DNA from: Ramlibacter ginsenosidimutans | Lineage (GTDB): Bacteria; Pseudomonadota; Gammaproteobacteria; Burkholderiales; Burkholderiaceae_C | Direction of reading: 5' to 3' | Length of the DNA: 64,000 nt | NCBI RefSeq assembly: GCF_016654015.1 | Contig: NZ_JAEPWM010000006.1 | Location: 226,767-290,766, forward strand | In this document: positions 44,385-53,073 of the stretch, one piece after another | Position numbering within the stretch: the stretch's first letter is position 1 | Layout of the letters: every line of letters starts with the position of its first letter | Made by a program: the position numbers and the translations under genes | The notes under the pieces: generated by a model | Database searches by the model: none | What the model saw: only the letters and a program-made list of their open reading frames with translations | Told to the model about the DNA's origin: nothing

Positions 44385-44590
44385 CCACGGTGTACAGGCT
44401 CCGCTCGTGGCCGGATCTTCCATCGACCTGGAGGACGGCACCCCTGTTGCGTACCTTGTCGCGAATGTCCATCGGGCCCATGACGCATGACAGCTTCCTG
44501 CATCACTCGCGCATGGCGCCGACTCAAGCGCAGCGCGTGCTCGAGCAGCTCGTACAGCAGGGCGCCGTGACACGCACGATCGTCGCATGA
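44381..44590 (+). CDS. Small protein co-translated with the histidine kinase, HTH-like
   Basis: This 69-residue frame starts with ATGA overlapping the kinase stop, good evidence that it is translated. Its second half (MTHDSFLHHSRMAPTQAQRVLEQLVQQGAVTRTIV) looks like a small winged-helix or helix-turn-helix unit. It has no signal peptide. It could be a partner or output protein of the kinase. Function unknown. Confidence 0.6.
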   Translation: MTTVYRLRSWPDLPSTWRTAPLLRTLSRMSIGPMTHDSFLHHSRMAPTQAQRVLEQLVQQGAVTRTIVA

Positions 44591-44650
44591 GTCCCTGCGC
44601 TCTGGTCAGAGTGCCGTGGCGGCCGCATACTGGGCGCAAGGAGGCGGTCG

Positions 44651-46108
44651 ATGACCCTCTACGAGTCGCTTGCGTCGGACCTGGAACTCTCGATTCGCAA
44701 CGGCACACTCCGCGCCGGCGAGAGGATGCCCTCCGTGCGGTACACGAGCCGCAGCCGGGGCGTCAGCCTGTCCACGGTGTACCAGGCCTACTACCTCCTT
44801 GAAGCGAGAGGATTGATCCGGGCCCGCGAGCGATCGGGTTACTTCGTTGCACCGGCACAAAAGCTGCCGGGGGAACCTGCGCGTGCGTCCCGGCCGACAT
44901 CGGAAGCGGTGTCCCTCGACGTCAGCGACCTGATCCTCCAGATCCTGGAGGGCGCTCGCGTGCACGACGACGCCTGGTTCGCATCCGCCTTTCCGAGTCC
45001 GCACCTGTTCCCGCTACCTCGCCTGGCACAGGCCCTGCAGGTGGCGAGCCGCTCGCTGCGACCGGAGCAGATCCTGCATGACATCACTCCCGGCAGCGCC
45101 GAGCTGCGCAGGCAGATCGCGATCCGTTATGGCGCCGACGGCCTGGCGGTCGATGCGGACGAGGTGATCGTCACCAACGGGGCGCTGGAAGCACTGAACC
45201 TCTGCCTGGACGCCGTGACCCGGCCGGGCGACGCTGTGGTGATCGAGTGTCCGAGCTTCTACGGCGCGCTGCAGTCGCTCGAGGCGCGCGGCCTGCGCGC
45301 CGTGCAGGTCGCCACGCATCCGCGCGATGGAGTTGAGCTCGACGCCATGGAGGCTGCCATCCTGAGGCACCGGCCCAAGGCCTGCTGGATGATGACGACG
45401 TTCCAGAATCCACTCGGTACCTTGATGAATCCAGAACGCAAGCAGGCGCTGGTGGACCTGCTGGACAGGCACCAGGTGCCGCTGATCGAGGACGACGTCT
45501 ATGCGGAGCTGTATTTCACCGATCAGCGGCCCGCGCCTGCAAAGGCCTACGACCGGTCGGGGCTCGTCATGCATTGCTCGTCGTTCTCGAAATCGCTGGC
45601 GCCGGGCTTCCGTGTCGGCTGGGTCGCGCCCGGCCGTTTCGTCTCCGAGGTGACGCGCAAAAAGCTGTCCCTGAATCTGGGCACCTCGCTGCCGGCGCAG
45701 CTGGCCCTGGCCGAGTACCTGGCGCACGGGGGCTTCGACAAGCACCTGCGGCAAATGCGCACCAAGCTCAAGAACCGGCAGGCCACGCTCGCGCAAGCGG
45801 TGGCGCGGCAATTCCCCGAGGGCACGACTGCCACGCAGCCCCAAGGCGGCTACCAGCTGTGGGTGGAGCTACCCGAAGGCTACGATGCCCTGGAGCTGTA
45901 CTGGCAAGCGGCGCCCCACGGCGTCTGCTTCGCTCCGGGACCCATGTTCTCACCGACCCGCCTGTTCAGGAACTGCATGCGGCTCAACTACAGCGGCGAG
46001 TGCGGTCCGGAACAGGAACAAGGGATCGAGCTCCTGGGGAAATTGCTGCAGGAGCAAGTCGCCCAGGGCCGCAGCAGGCGCGAGGGCGCCGGGCTGGAGA
46101 CCGCGTGA
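44651..46108 (+). CDS. MocR-type regulator: GntR HTH fused to aminotransferase domain
   Basis: The 485-residue protein joins a GntR winged helix (residues about 1-70, MPSVRYTSRSRGVSLSTVYQAYYLLEARGLI) to a fold-type I aminotransferase domain with EVIVTNGALEALNLC, TFQNPLGTLMNP and the PLP lysine in SSFSKSLAPGFRVGW. MocR proteins sense PLP or amino compounds and regulate nearby genes. No pdxST or GABA genes are adjacent, so the target is unknown. ATG 44651 is the first good start. Confidence 0.92.
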   Translation: MTLYESLASDLELSIRNGTLRAGERMPSVRYTSRSRGVSLSTVYQAYYLLEARGLIRARERSGYFVAPAQKLPGEPARASRPTSEAVSLDVSDLILQILEGARVHDDAWFASAFPSPHLFPLPRLAQALQVASRSLRPEQILHDITPGSAELRRQIAIRYGADGLAVDADEVIVTNGALEALNLCLDAVTRPGDAVVIECPSFYGALQSLEARGLRAVQVATHPRDGVELDAMEAAILRHRPKACWMMTTFQNPLGTLMNPERKQALVDLLDRHQVPLIEDDVYAELYFTDQRPAPAKAYDRSGLVMHCSSFSKSLAPGFRVGWVAPGRFVSEVTRKKLSLNLGTSLPAQLALAEYLAHGGFDKHLRQMRTKLKNRQATLAQAVARQFPEGTTATQPQGGYQLWVELPEGYDALELYWQAAPHGVCFAPGPMFSPTRLFRNCMRLNYSGECGPEQEQGIELLGKLLQEQVAQGRSRREGAGLETA

Positions 46109-46132
46109 AAGGCGACGATTCGCGGCCGGGTT

Positions 46133-47296
46133 TCACAGGTCCCGAACCGCCCGCAGAACGTCCCGGAACACACCGAACTGCACGCGGAAAGCCTTGGGGC
46201 TGTAGTCCTGGTAATAGCCCGCGGTCACCACGACGACGAGATCGAGCTCCGGGACGATGCGGATGGACTGGCCGCCGCGACCGAGCGCGCCTATCCACTG
46301 GATCACGCGCCGGTTGGCCCGGGCCCGGCCCAGCCACCACAGGTAGCCATAGAGTTGATCGTCCGTCGCCTGGATGTTCGCAGCCGTGGAGGCGTCGATC
46401 CAGGACCTGGAAACGACCTGGCGGCCGTTCCAGCGCCCCCCGGCGAGCACGAGTTGTCCGATCCTGGCCATGTCGCGGGGGCGCAAGCGCAATCCGCCGC
46501 CAGCGTCCGTATCGCCGCCAACCCGGTTCCACTTCGCCGAAGAAATTCCGAGGGGTTCGAACAGGTTGGCACGCGCGAATTCGTCGAGGGGCCGCCCCAC
46601 AGCCTTGCGAACGACCGCCGACACAAGCGCGAGCGCGCCGGTGTTGTAATGGAATGCCTGTCCCGGAGGCGTGACCACCGGCAGGCCGAGGACGTAGCGG
46701 CACGGGTCCGGCGACAGGTGCATGCGGACCTCGTCGTTGGCATCGCCGGTGGCCGGAGTGGCCTCGATCCACTGGAGACCCATGGTCATGTCGAGGGCGT
46801 GCCGCAGCAGGATGCGATCCTTCTGCGGCGTGCGCAGGTCCGAGAACTCGGGGAAGAAGCTGAACACCGGTTCGTCGATGCTGCGAACCAGCCCTTGGTC
46901 GATCGCGATTCCGAGCGCGAGCGAGGCGACGCTCTTGGAGACCGACTTCACGTTGTGCAAGGTGGCGGCGTCGAACGTGACATTGGCGATGCGCTCGCCG
47001 AAGATGTAGCCGGGGACCTCGTCGAGGCCGGTGAAGTACCGCTCGAACACCAGCTTCCCTCGGTGGGCAACCAGCACGGCGTGAATGTTCGCGCCCGAGG
47101 CCACGAGGCCGTCGGCCATCCTGCACAACGCAGCCCGGTCAATGAATGTGTCCTCATCCGGGAAGACGACCGGCCAGCCGTCCACTCCCGCCTGCGGAAC
47201 ACCGCAGCTTTCCGGTCGGTCCGCGTACGCGGGGATCCCGGTGAGCGCGGCAATCGCAGTGCCACCCAGAACGGAAGCAAACCGGCGCCGTTCCAT
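46133..47296 (-). CDS. Exported beta-lactamase-fold serine hydrolase
   Basis: This 387-residue class C beta-lactamase/esterase-family protein has an N-terminal export signal (RRRFASVLGGTAIAALTGIPAYA). The SxxK motif is SVSK in HNVKSVSKSVAS, and YNTG in FHYNTGALAL is the Tyr motif. Such proteins are esterases, amidases or peptidases more often than antibiotic resistance enzymes. It converges with the MocR gene (24-base gap) and lies 38 bases after the LuxR-type gene stop. Confidence 0.87.
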   Translation of the reverse strand: MERRRFASVLGGTAIAALTGIPAYADRPESCGVPQAGVDGWPVVFPDEDTFIDRAALCRMADGLVASGANIHAVLVAHRGKLVFERYFTGLDEVPGYIFGERIANVTFDAATLHNVKSVSKSVASLALGIAIDQGLVRSIDEPVFSFFPEFSDLRTPQKDRILLRHALDMTMGLQWIEATPATGDANDEVRMHLSPDPCRYVLGLPVVTPPGQAFHYNTGALALVSAVVRKAVGRPLDEFARANLFEPLGISSAKWNRVGGDTDAGGGLRLRPRDMARIGQLVLAGGRWNGRQVVSRSWIDASTAANIQATDDQLYGYLWWLGRARANRRVIQWIGALGRGGQSIRIVPELDLVVVVTAGYYQDYSPKAFRVQFGVFRDVLRAVRDL

Positions 47297-47334
47297 ATCC
47301 GCCCCCCTGCTTCATGGGATTGGCCGCCAGCCGA

Positions 47335-47994
47335 TCACTGAAGCTTATCCACCGCCGCGCGTCCGCGCAGTGGCGGCAGCATCGCAATCGTCGACACCAG
47401 CGCCCGCACGCTGCTGCTGCGGGTCTTGCAGCACAAGCTGCGGATGTGCGTGCGGACGGTGGACACCTGGATGTTCAACCGCGACGCGATCTGGGGTCCG
47501 GTGAGGTCCTGGCACAGCATGGTGAGGACTTCCACCTCCATGTACGTGAGCCGATGCGCGCAGGCGAAGGAAGCGAGCATCAGGTTCTCGCACACCGAGC
47601 CGCGCGACAGGAACAAGGCAACGCAGTCGACGGTGCGAGCGGTCGAGCTCCGCGGCACCGGGATGGCCAGCACGATCAGGCGCTCCGGTTCGCGGTTGCC
47701 CAGGGTGATCAGGGTGCGCTTGCCCTCGCGTGCGCTGCGCAGGGCCTGCGACAACTTCGCGCCCTGGCGCGAATCGGGGCCGCACACGACGCCGTCGCGC
47801 AGGAGCAGTGCCTTCTGCTTTCGGAATTCCTCGATCGCCGCCGGATTGGCACTGATCACGCGACCATCGCCGGCAGCGAGCACCACGCCGTGGGCGAGCT
47901 CGTTGAAGATCAGCGCCAGCGCGAAGCCATCCCTGGAAAGAGATCCGCGTCCATCAACGTGAATGCCGATCGAGCTCAGGTCTTGCTGGTCCAC
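47335..47994 (-). CDS. LuxR-type HTH regulator
   Basis: The C-terminus is a LuxR/FixJ winged HTH (LTYMEVEVLTMLCQDLTGPQIASRLNIQVSTVRTHIRSL). The N-terminal part (about 120 residues) is PAS-like (VVLAAGDGRVISANPAA). I chose GTG 47994 because AAGGGGGG lies five bases upstream, giving 219 aa; ATG 48114 would add 40 unconserved residues. There is no receiver domain. It may regulate the hydrolase downstream. Confidence 0.85.
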   Translation of the reverse strand: MDQQDLSSIGIHVDGRGSLSRDGFALALIFNELAHGVVLAAGDGRVISANPAAIEEFRKQKALLLRDGVVCGPDSRQGAKLSQALRSAREGKRTLITLGNREPERLIVLAIPVPRSSTARTVDCVALFLSRGSVCENLMLASFACAHRLTYMEVEVLTMLCQDLTGPQIASRLNIQVSTVRTHIRSLCCKTRSSSVRALVSTIAMLPPLRGRAAVDKLQ

Positions 47995-48151
47995 ATCATC
48001 CCCCCTTCCCACTGCCCAGGCATTGCTGAGCTGCGAGGCACGCTGGCTTGTTGCCGATGTCGAGCGTATCCCTTGTAGCACAGAGAACTTTCGATGACGA
48101 GTGCGCGTCACCAAAACGTTCGATGCTCCAGCACTCCCGGGGAAGAGTCGA

Positions 48152-49336
48152 TCAGGCGGCGGGCGTAGCCTCCACTCGCGTTCGCAGTACGGCGAGCCAG
48201 GCGAGAATCGTGTCCAGCACGAGGCCGTAGTTCCCGACCTGGCAATGGCTGGCCGCGTCTTCCGCCGCGGTGAACACGCGTGCGGTGACCGAACGGGCTT
48301 GCGTCAGGGCGGCCGACTGCCTCCAGCACTGTGCGACCGGCACGTAGTGATCTTCCGCGCCGGCCAGGATCAGCACGTCCTGCGAGACACTCGCGGAGAC
48401 GTCGAACGTGTTCAGCGCGCGCGCTGCCCGCAGGAATGCGGCGGGCGATCCGGTCCCCGTCACCTCCATTCCCTGCTGCAGCCCCCACAGGGAGGATGGG
48501 TCGCTGCGGGCCGTCTTGCCGACGATTCCGTTCACTGCGCGGTCGAGCCGGGCCGTGAGCAGGCGGCGCAGCATGCCCCGCTGCGTCGGTCCGGCCCGCG
48601 CGGTGACCACCTCGTAGAAGTCGTCGAGGACGTCGTAGGCGACGACGCGGGAAATCCGCGGCTCCCGCGCCGCCGCGCGCAGGACCAGCCCGCCTCCAAG
48701 GGAGACGCCGACGAGGACCGCGTCGTCGACACCGAAGTGGTCGAGCACGGCGCCGACCGGCCGGTGCCAGTCGGGCGTGAGGTGCAGGCCGGAGTCGAGC
48801 AGGGCGCCGCCTTGTCCCGGCCCGTCGAAGGCGATCACCTCGTAGCCGCCGTCGCGCACGGCGAGCAAGGCCTGCACGAGCTCCTCGATGTAGGTATCGA
48901 AGCCGCCGAAGACCAGCACGGTGGAAGTCGGGGAGGGATGGCGCAAGCGGTAGGCGGGAAGCACGCCGCGTTCGCGTCCGTCGTCATAAGGGACGGCGTG
49001 CCGGTCCGACAGGGCATCGCCGTAAACCTCGGTGAGGTCGCGCAGGAAGGCGCTGCGGGCGCGGCTGCGCTCCGGGTCGCCGGGCAGCATGTAGAAGTTG
49101 GCGGCCCGTTCATAGAAGGCCGCGGCAAGGGTGCGGCCCTGTTGCCTTGCTGCCGCCGCGAGCGCGACGAACTCGCGTATCCAGTCGGAGAGATCGCGGA
49201 TGCGTCCGGCGACGCGCTGCATGTCCTCCAGCGCCGCCGCCTCCCCGATCCAGTTGTACCAGCGATTCATCTGGAAGTTGAAGTCGACGTCCGGATGCAG
49301 GGCGTGATAGCCGGTCGGGAAGCGAGGTGCAGCCAT
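48152..49336 (-). CDS. Alpha/beta hydrolase (FrsA/dipeptidyl-peptidase-like)
   Basis: The 394-residue protein has a helical N-terminal region (WYNWIGEAAALEDMQRVAG) and a C-terminal alpha/beta hydrolase domain. The nucleophile is in GVSLGGGL, the acid in AGAEDHYVP and the His in DAASHCQVG. It follows the UbiB-like gene by 20 bases on the same strand. Substrate unknown. It may belong with the lipid cluster that starts on the opposite strand at 51258. Confidence 0.85.
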   Translation of the reverse strand: MAAPRFPTGYHALHPDVDFNFQMNRWYNWIGEAAALEDMQRVAGRIRDLSDWIREFVALAAAARQQGRTLAAAFYERAANFYMLPGDPERSRARSAFLRDLTEVYGDALSDRHAVPYDDGRERGVLPAYRLRHPSPTSTVLVFGGFDTYIEELVQALLAVRDGGYEVIAFDGPGQGGALLDSGLHLTPDWHRPVGAVLDHFGVDDAVLVGVSLGGGLVLRAAAREPRISRVVAYDVLDDFYEVVTARAGPTQRGMLRRLLTARLDRAVNGIVGKTARSDPSSLWGLQQGMEVTGTGSPAAFLRAARALNTFDVSASVSQDVLILAGAEDHYVPVAQCWRQSAALTQARSVTARVFTAAEDAASHCQVGNYGLVLDTILAWLAVLRTRVEATPAA

Positions 49337-49356
49337 GCAGGTTCCCGGCGTTCGCG

Positions 49357-51117
49357 CTAGCCGTGGCGGAACGCATTCACGCGCATGTACCGGCTGGCCC
49401 AGAGCAGCAACAGTCCGGCACCGGCCAGGAGCGCCGCCATCGGCAGGCTGAGAAAAAGAGCGGGCAGCAGCGCGAGCGGCGGCGGCACGCCCATCGTCCG
49501 GTCCACGATCGCGCTGGCCAAAGCGAGCACGCCGAACAGCGCCACGCTCCATCCCGCGACCCGCAGGAAGTTGGACCAGCCGAGTCGCGACTGGCTGGTG
49601 CTCCAGTCCGGTTGCTGCTTCTGCTGCAGCTCCTGCTCGATGCGGGTCGCGAGCTGGGGCGCAAGCCCGGTCAGGCGTGTCAGCAGCGCGCGCGCGAAGT
49701 CGCGTCCTTCCGCCGTTCCGAGCCGGTCGCGGATCTGCCGCGTGACACGGGTGGATCGCTCGCGGAAGTACCGGCTGATCTCTTCCCGGTGATTGAACGA
49801 ATCCGACAGCGAAACGATCACCGAGTCCAGCACGATGAACGCGCGGTAGTAGCGGGCCGCCGGCTGGCTGAACGCCAGGTTGCATTCCCGTGCGGCGCGG
49901 AAGTTGGCGATCAGCAGTTGCGACGCACTGCGGTCGACGGTGGGCAGGTTGGGCTGGTGCTGCCGCAGGACCCACGAGTTGAAGTTGCGCTCGACGAGCG
50001 TGCGGAAGCGGTCCATGTCCGCATCCGGCGGGATCTCCAGGATCCGGCTCAGTGCGGCAAACGCCGAATCGATGTCGTTGGTTTCGATCGAGCTGAGCAG
50101 CGTGACCTGGGTCTCCTGGAAGGCCTTCCCGATGTGGCCGATGATCCCGAAGTCGACCAGGCCGATGCGGCCGTCGTCCAGCAGGCAGAGGTTGCCTGCG
50201 TGCGGGTCCGCGTGGAAGTAGCCGAGTTCGAACGCCTGTCGCATGAGAAAGCTGAAGATGGCCCGCGCGATGCGGTCGCGGTCGTCCCGCTCGCGGTCCC
50301 GGTGCGCGACGAGTTCGCTCAGCCAGGTGCCTTCGAGGAGATCGACCACCAGCACGCGCGTGGAGCAGAACTCCCAGTGCACGCGGGGGATCACCATCCA
50401 GGCGCTGTCATCGCCCAGCGCATCGCGCATGCGGGACATCTGCGCCGCCTCCCGGGTGTAATCCAGTTCCTCCTGGGTCCAGGCGGCGAAGTCCTCGACC
50501 AGCGCCGTGATGGACAGCCGCCCGAACGTGGTGAGCGAGTCCAGCACGAGCGCGATCAGGTGCAGGATGCGAAGGTCCGCACGCACCACGCCTTCGATGT
50601 GGCGCCGCTGCACCTTGACGGCCACGCGCGTCCCGTTCGCGAGCACGGCGCGATACACCGTCGCGAAGGATGCCGCGGCGAGGGGCCGCACTTCCATGCT
50701 GACGATTTCATTGGTGCGCAGCGTTCCGCCCCAACTCTCCCGCAGCGTCGCTGCGCTTTCCTCGTAAGGTTCCGGTGCCACGCTGTCGAGTAGTTGGGCG
50801 AGCTCCTGGCAAACGGCATAAGGCAGCACGTCGGGTCGCATCGAGAGGATCTGGCCGAATTTCACGAAGACCCCGGAGGCCCGCATCATGTTGTCGCGCA
50901 GCTCGCGACCGACATAGTGGTCGAACTCGGCCGGCGTCATGCGTCCGAACCGCAGGAGGATGCGCGCGCCGGTGATGGCCAGCAGCAAGAGGACCACGCG
51001 CGGCAGCAGGCGCACGAGCCGGTGGCCCACGCTGTGGGACGAGAGCATTGGACGCCGCATTTGGGGCAAGGGCTGCAACAGCGGCACAAGGCTGCTGCCG
51101 TTCGCGGTCGAAGTCAA
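49357..51117 (-). CDS. UbiB/ABC1 atypical kinase-like membrane protein
   Basis: The 586-residue protein has an N-terminal hydrophobic segment (LLPRVVLLLLAITGARILL), the UbiB-specific VKFGQILSMRPD motif, the alanine-rich loop PLAAASFATVYRA, the catalytic region FHADPHAGN and LVDFGIIG, and two C-terminal membrane helices (residues about 525-580). UbiB family proteins act as ATPases in isoprenoid-quinone and lipid handling. It is not beside ubiE/ubiJ, so this is probably an accessory paralog tied to the divergent lipid cluster (inference). Confidence 0.9.
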   Translation of the reverse strand: MTSTANGSSLVPLLQPLPQMRRPMLSSHSVGHRLVRLLPRVVLLLLAITGARILLRFGRMTPAEFDHYVGRELRDNMMRASGVFVKFGQILSMRPDVLPYAVCQELAQLLDSVAPEPYEESAATLRESWGGTLRTNEIVSMEVRPLAAASFATVYRAVLANGTRVAVKVQRRHIEGVVRADLRILHLIALVLDSLTTFGRLSITALVEDFAAWTQEELDYTREAAQMSRMRDALGDDSAWMVIPRVHWEFCSTRVLVVDLLEGTWLSELVAHRDRERDDRDRIARAIFSFLMRQAFELGYFHADPHAGNLCLLDDGRIGLVDFGIIGHIGKAFQETQVTLLSSIETNDIDSAFAALSRILEIPPDADMDRFRTLVERNFNSWVLRQHQPNLPTVDRSASQLLIANFRAARECNLAFSQPAARYYRAFIVLDSVIVSLSDSFNHREEISRYFRERSTRVTRQIRDRLGTAEGRDFARALLTRLTGLAPQLATRIEQELQQKQQPDWSTSQSRLGWSNFLRVAGWSVALFGVLALASAIVDRTMGVPPPLALLPALFLSLPMAALLAGAGLLLLWASRYMRVNAFRHG

Positions 51118-51257
51118 GGCCGGGCCGCGTGCGGCCGTTTCGGACCTGCGGGCTTAGGTGGATTCCCTCCACAAGGTGATGGATCAATGCGCTGGAGGCC
51201 ACTTCGACGCTCCATAAGATGTGCGTTCGCGTGCGCCCTGCCGTGCTCGTTGCGGCG

Positions 51258-52034
51258 ATGGAGGTAGCGTTGAAATCCAGCGTCCAGGCTTTCGGAGTTG
51301 CGGAGTCGACCAGCACGTCGCTGGTGATGCTGCCGGGCCTGTTCGCTGGCGACTGGATCTGGTCCGCCGCCGCCACGCTGCTGGCCGAGGCAGGCCAGCA
51401 CTGCCTGGTCCTGCGTGATGCCTATGCGGAGCGCAAGGCCCACATCGACGACCCCTTCGGCGCGCTCGTCGACGATCTCCTGGAGACCCTGGACCAGCAC
51501 GCCCTCTCATCGGTGTTCCTGGCCGGGAACTCCGTCGGAGGCGTCGTCGCGCTGGAAGCGGCGCGGCGCCACCCGGAACGGATTGCGGGTCTCCTGCTCA
51601 GCGGCGTGCCCGGCCTGGGCGGACCGGCGCGACTGGGCATCCGGCCGAAACTCCGCTACACGCGCGAGGATGCGCTCGAGGTCGCGCGGCGCCTGTGCGT
51701 GAACCACGATCTCGTGACGGATGAGGTGGTGACCCGGTGCCTCGCACCTTTCCAGCAGACGCGCACGATCGTCAACATCGCGCGCTACGTGCTCGCGCTC
51801 GAAACCTACGACAGTGAACATGCGGTGCGGCGTCTCGCGTGCCCGACGCTGTTCGTATGGGGCGGCCAGGACCAGGTCACGCCGGTGGAGCGCTTGCGCG
51901 CCTTGCCCGCGGTCTGGAACAGCCTGTGCACGATCGACGGCTGCGGCCACTCCCCGATGTTCGAGTGTCCCGCCCTCTACGGCGACGCCGTCCTGCGGTT
52001 CGTCGACGTCCACTCGCCGGCGCAGACGGTATGA
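51258..52034 (+). CDS. Alpha/beta hydrolase, first gene of the lipid cluster
   Basis: The 258-residue hydrolase has the nucleophile motif AGNSVGGVVALEA, the acid in FVWGGQDQVTPVE and the His in DGCGHSPMFECP. ATG 51258 is preferred; ATG 51219 would add 13 residues. It overlaps the di-iron gene by ATGA. In a fatty-acyl-ACP cluster it could release the finished acyl chain as a thioesterase, or act as an esterase (inference). Confidence 0.85.
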   Translation: MEVALKSSVQAFGVAESTSTSLVMLPGLFAGDWIWSAAATLLAEAGQHCLVLRDAYAERKAHIDDPFGALVDDLLETLDQHALSSVFLAGNSVGGVVALEAARRHPERIAGLLLSGVPGLGGPARLGIRPKLRYTREDALEVARRLCVNHDLVTDEVVTRCLAPFQQTRTIVNIARYVLALETYDSEHAVRRLACPTLFVWGGQDQVTPVERLRALPAVWNSLCTIDGCGHSPMFECPALYGDAVLRFVDVHSPAQTV

Positions 52035-52780
52035 CGTCCGCGGTCTGCTTTCCGGTTCGCAGCGCCCGCGCGCAGGGGCCGCGCAATGCGGCGTGGGAAC
52101 CGGTCCGTCCGGTCATCGACGAGGGCTGCATGGTCGGGCTCGGCAGCGCAGCCGCGGACGCGCTCGCGCGCATTCTCCCCGTGCTCGCATGCGGCGAGGA
52201 GTCGGCGATCCACGTCTTTTCGACCGCGTCGCAGGCCTCGTTTGCGAGAGGTGCGCCCTCGGCGGGCAAGACGATGCTTGCGATCGCGCGCGACGAGGAG
52301 GTGCACAGCGACATCATCGACGCGCTTCGTGCCTTGCTGCCCGTGTGCGCTGAGCGCGAGCAACTGCGCCTGGAGGCACGCGGCTTCTACCTGCGGCTGG
52401 CCAGCAGCGATCCCCGCCTGCACTTCCTGCGCATCCGCGAGCTGGACTCCGCGGTCTGCCTGATCCTGAGCGCGCTGCTGCAGTCCGGGGCCGCGCTGGA
52501 GAAGGCGCCGCGGCTGCGGGACATCGCGGCGCGCATCCGTTCCGACGAGGCGCGCCACGTGCGCCTGACGCGCCGCTACCTTTCGGTCGCCGAGCTGCCG
52601 ATGCATGCGGACGACGAAGTCGAACGCGTGCGCATTTCGCTCGTTCGCCTGCTGGATCGCATCGGTGGCGCCTTCGAGGACCTCGGCACGGACCCGGATC
52701 GCCTGTTCCTTCGCATCCAGTCCCGGGCTCGCCTGACGGGTGCGGAGAGCCGAGGCGAGGGCGAGCCAGACTTCCAGTGA
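52031..52780 (+). CDS. Ferritin-like di-iron carboxylate protein
   Basis: The 249-residue helical protein shows the four-helix di-iron pattern: Glu56/57 (CGEES), Glu89-x-x-His92 (RDEEVH), Glu137 (RIRELDS) and Glu173-x-x-His176 (SDEARH). Proteins with this site include soluble acyl-ACP desaturases, AurF-type N-oxygenases and ferritins. No membrane segment. Coupled by ATGA to the hydrolase and followed by an ACP gene, it is probably an oxygen-activating enzyme acting on an ACP-bound chain (inference). Confidence 0.8.
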   Translation: MTSAVCFPVRSARAQGPRNAAWEPVRPVIDEGCMVGLGSAAADALARILPVLACGEESAIHVFSTASQASFARGAPSAGKTMLAIARDEEVHSDIIDALRALLPVCAEREQLRLEARGFYLRLASSDPRLHFLRIRELDSAVCLILSALLQSGAALEKAPRLRDIAARIRSDEARHVRLTRRYLSVAELPMHADDEVERVRISLVRLLDRIGGAFEDLGTDPDRLFLRIQSRARLTGAESRGEGEPDFQ

Positions 52781-52804
52781 CAGGGCAACAGCAAGGAGAT
52801 CGCC

Positions 52805-53065
52805 ATGCGACAACCCTCGGATCCCCGCGCCGCGCAGCTTCTCACGAAACTGCTGGCACTCTGCGAACGCAAGGTCACTGTGGATTCCGTGGAGCTGGAC
52901 ACCGCCCTCGCGGACCTGGGCATCACTTCGCTGCAGTCCATGGAGCTGGTGCTCGAACTGCAGGAGCTGTACGGCATCGAGCTGTCGGACGATGAGCTCG
53001 GCGCCCTGGAGACGGTGGGCGATGTGTTGATGGTGCTCGCCGACAAGCCGGCGCAAACGAGCTGA
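52805..53065 (+). CDS. Acyl carrier protein
   Basis: The 86-residue protein has the ACP core DLGITSLQSMELVLELQELYGIEL, in which Ser42 is the phosphopantetheine attachment site (xGxxSL form). AAGGAG lies just upstream of ATG 52805. It is distinct from the housekeeping AcpP, which has DSLDTVEL. It carries the growing chain for the ketosynthase encoded nine bases downstream. Confidence 0.92.
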   Translation: MRQPSDPRAAQLLTKLLALCERKVTVDSVELDTALADLGITSLQSMELVLELQELYGIELSDDELGALETVGDVLMVLADKPAQTS

Positions 53066-53073
53066 GGCGAGCC

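Noticed and set aside
46133..47296. Antibiotic-resistance beta-lactamase
   Set aside because: It has the serine hydrolase fold, but the Tyr motif is YNTG, not the class C YxN, and the context does not support AmpC.
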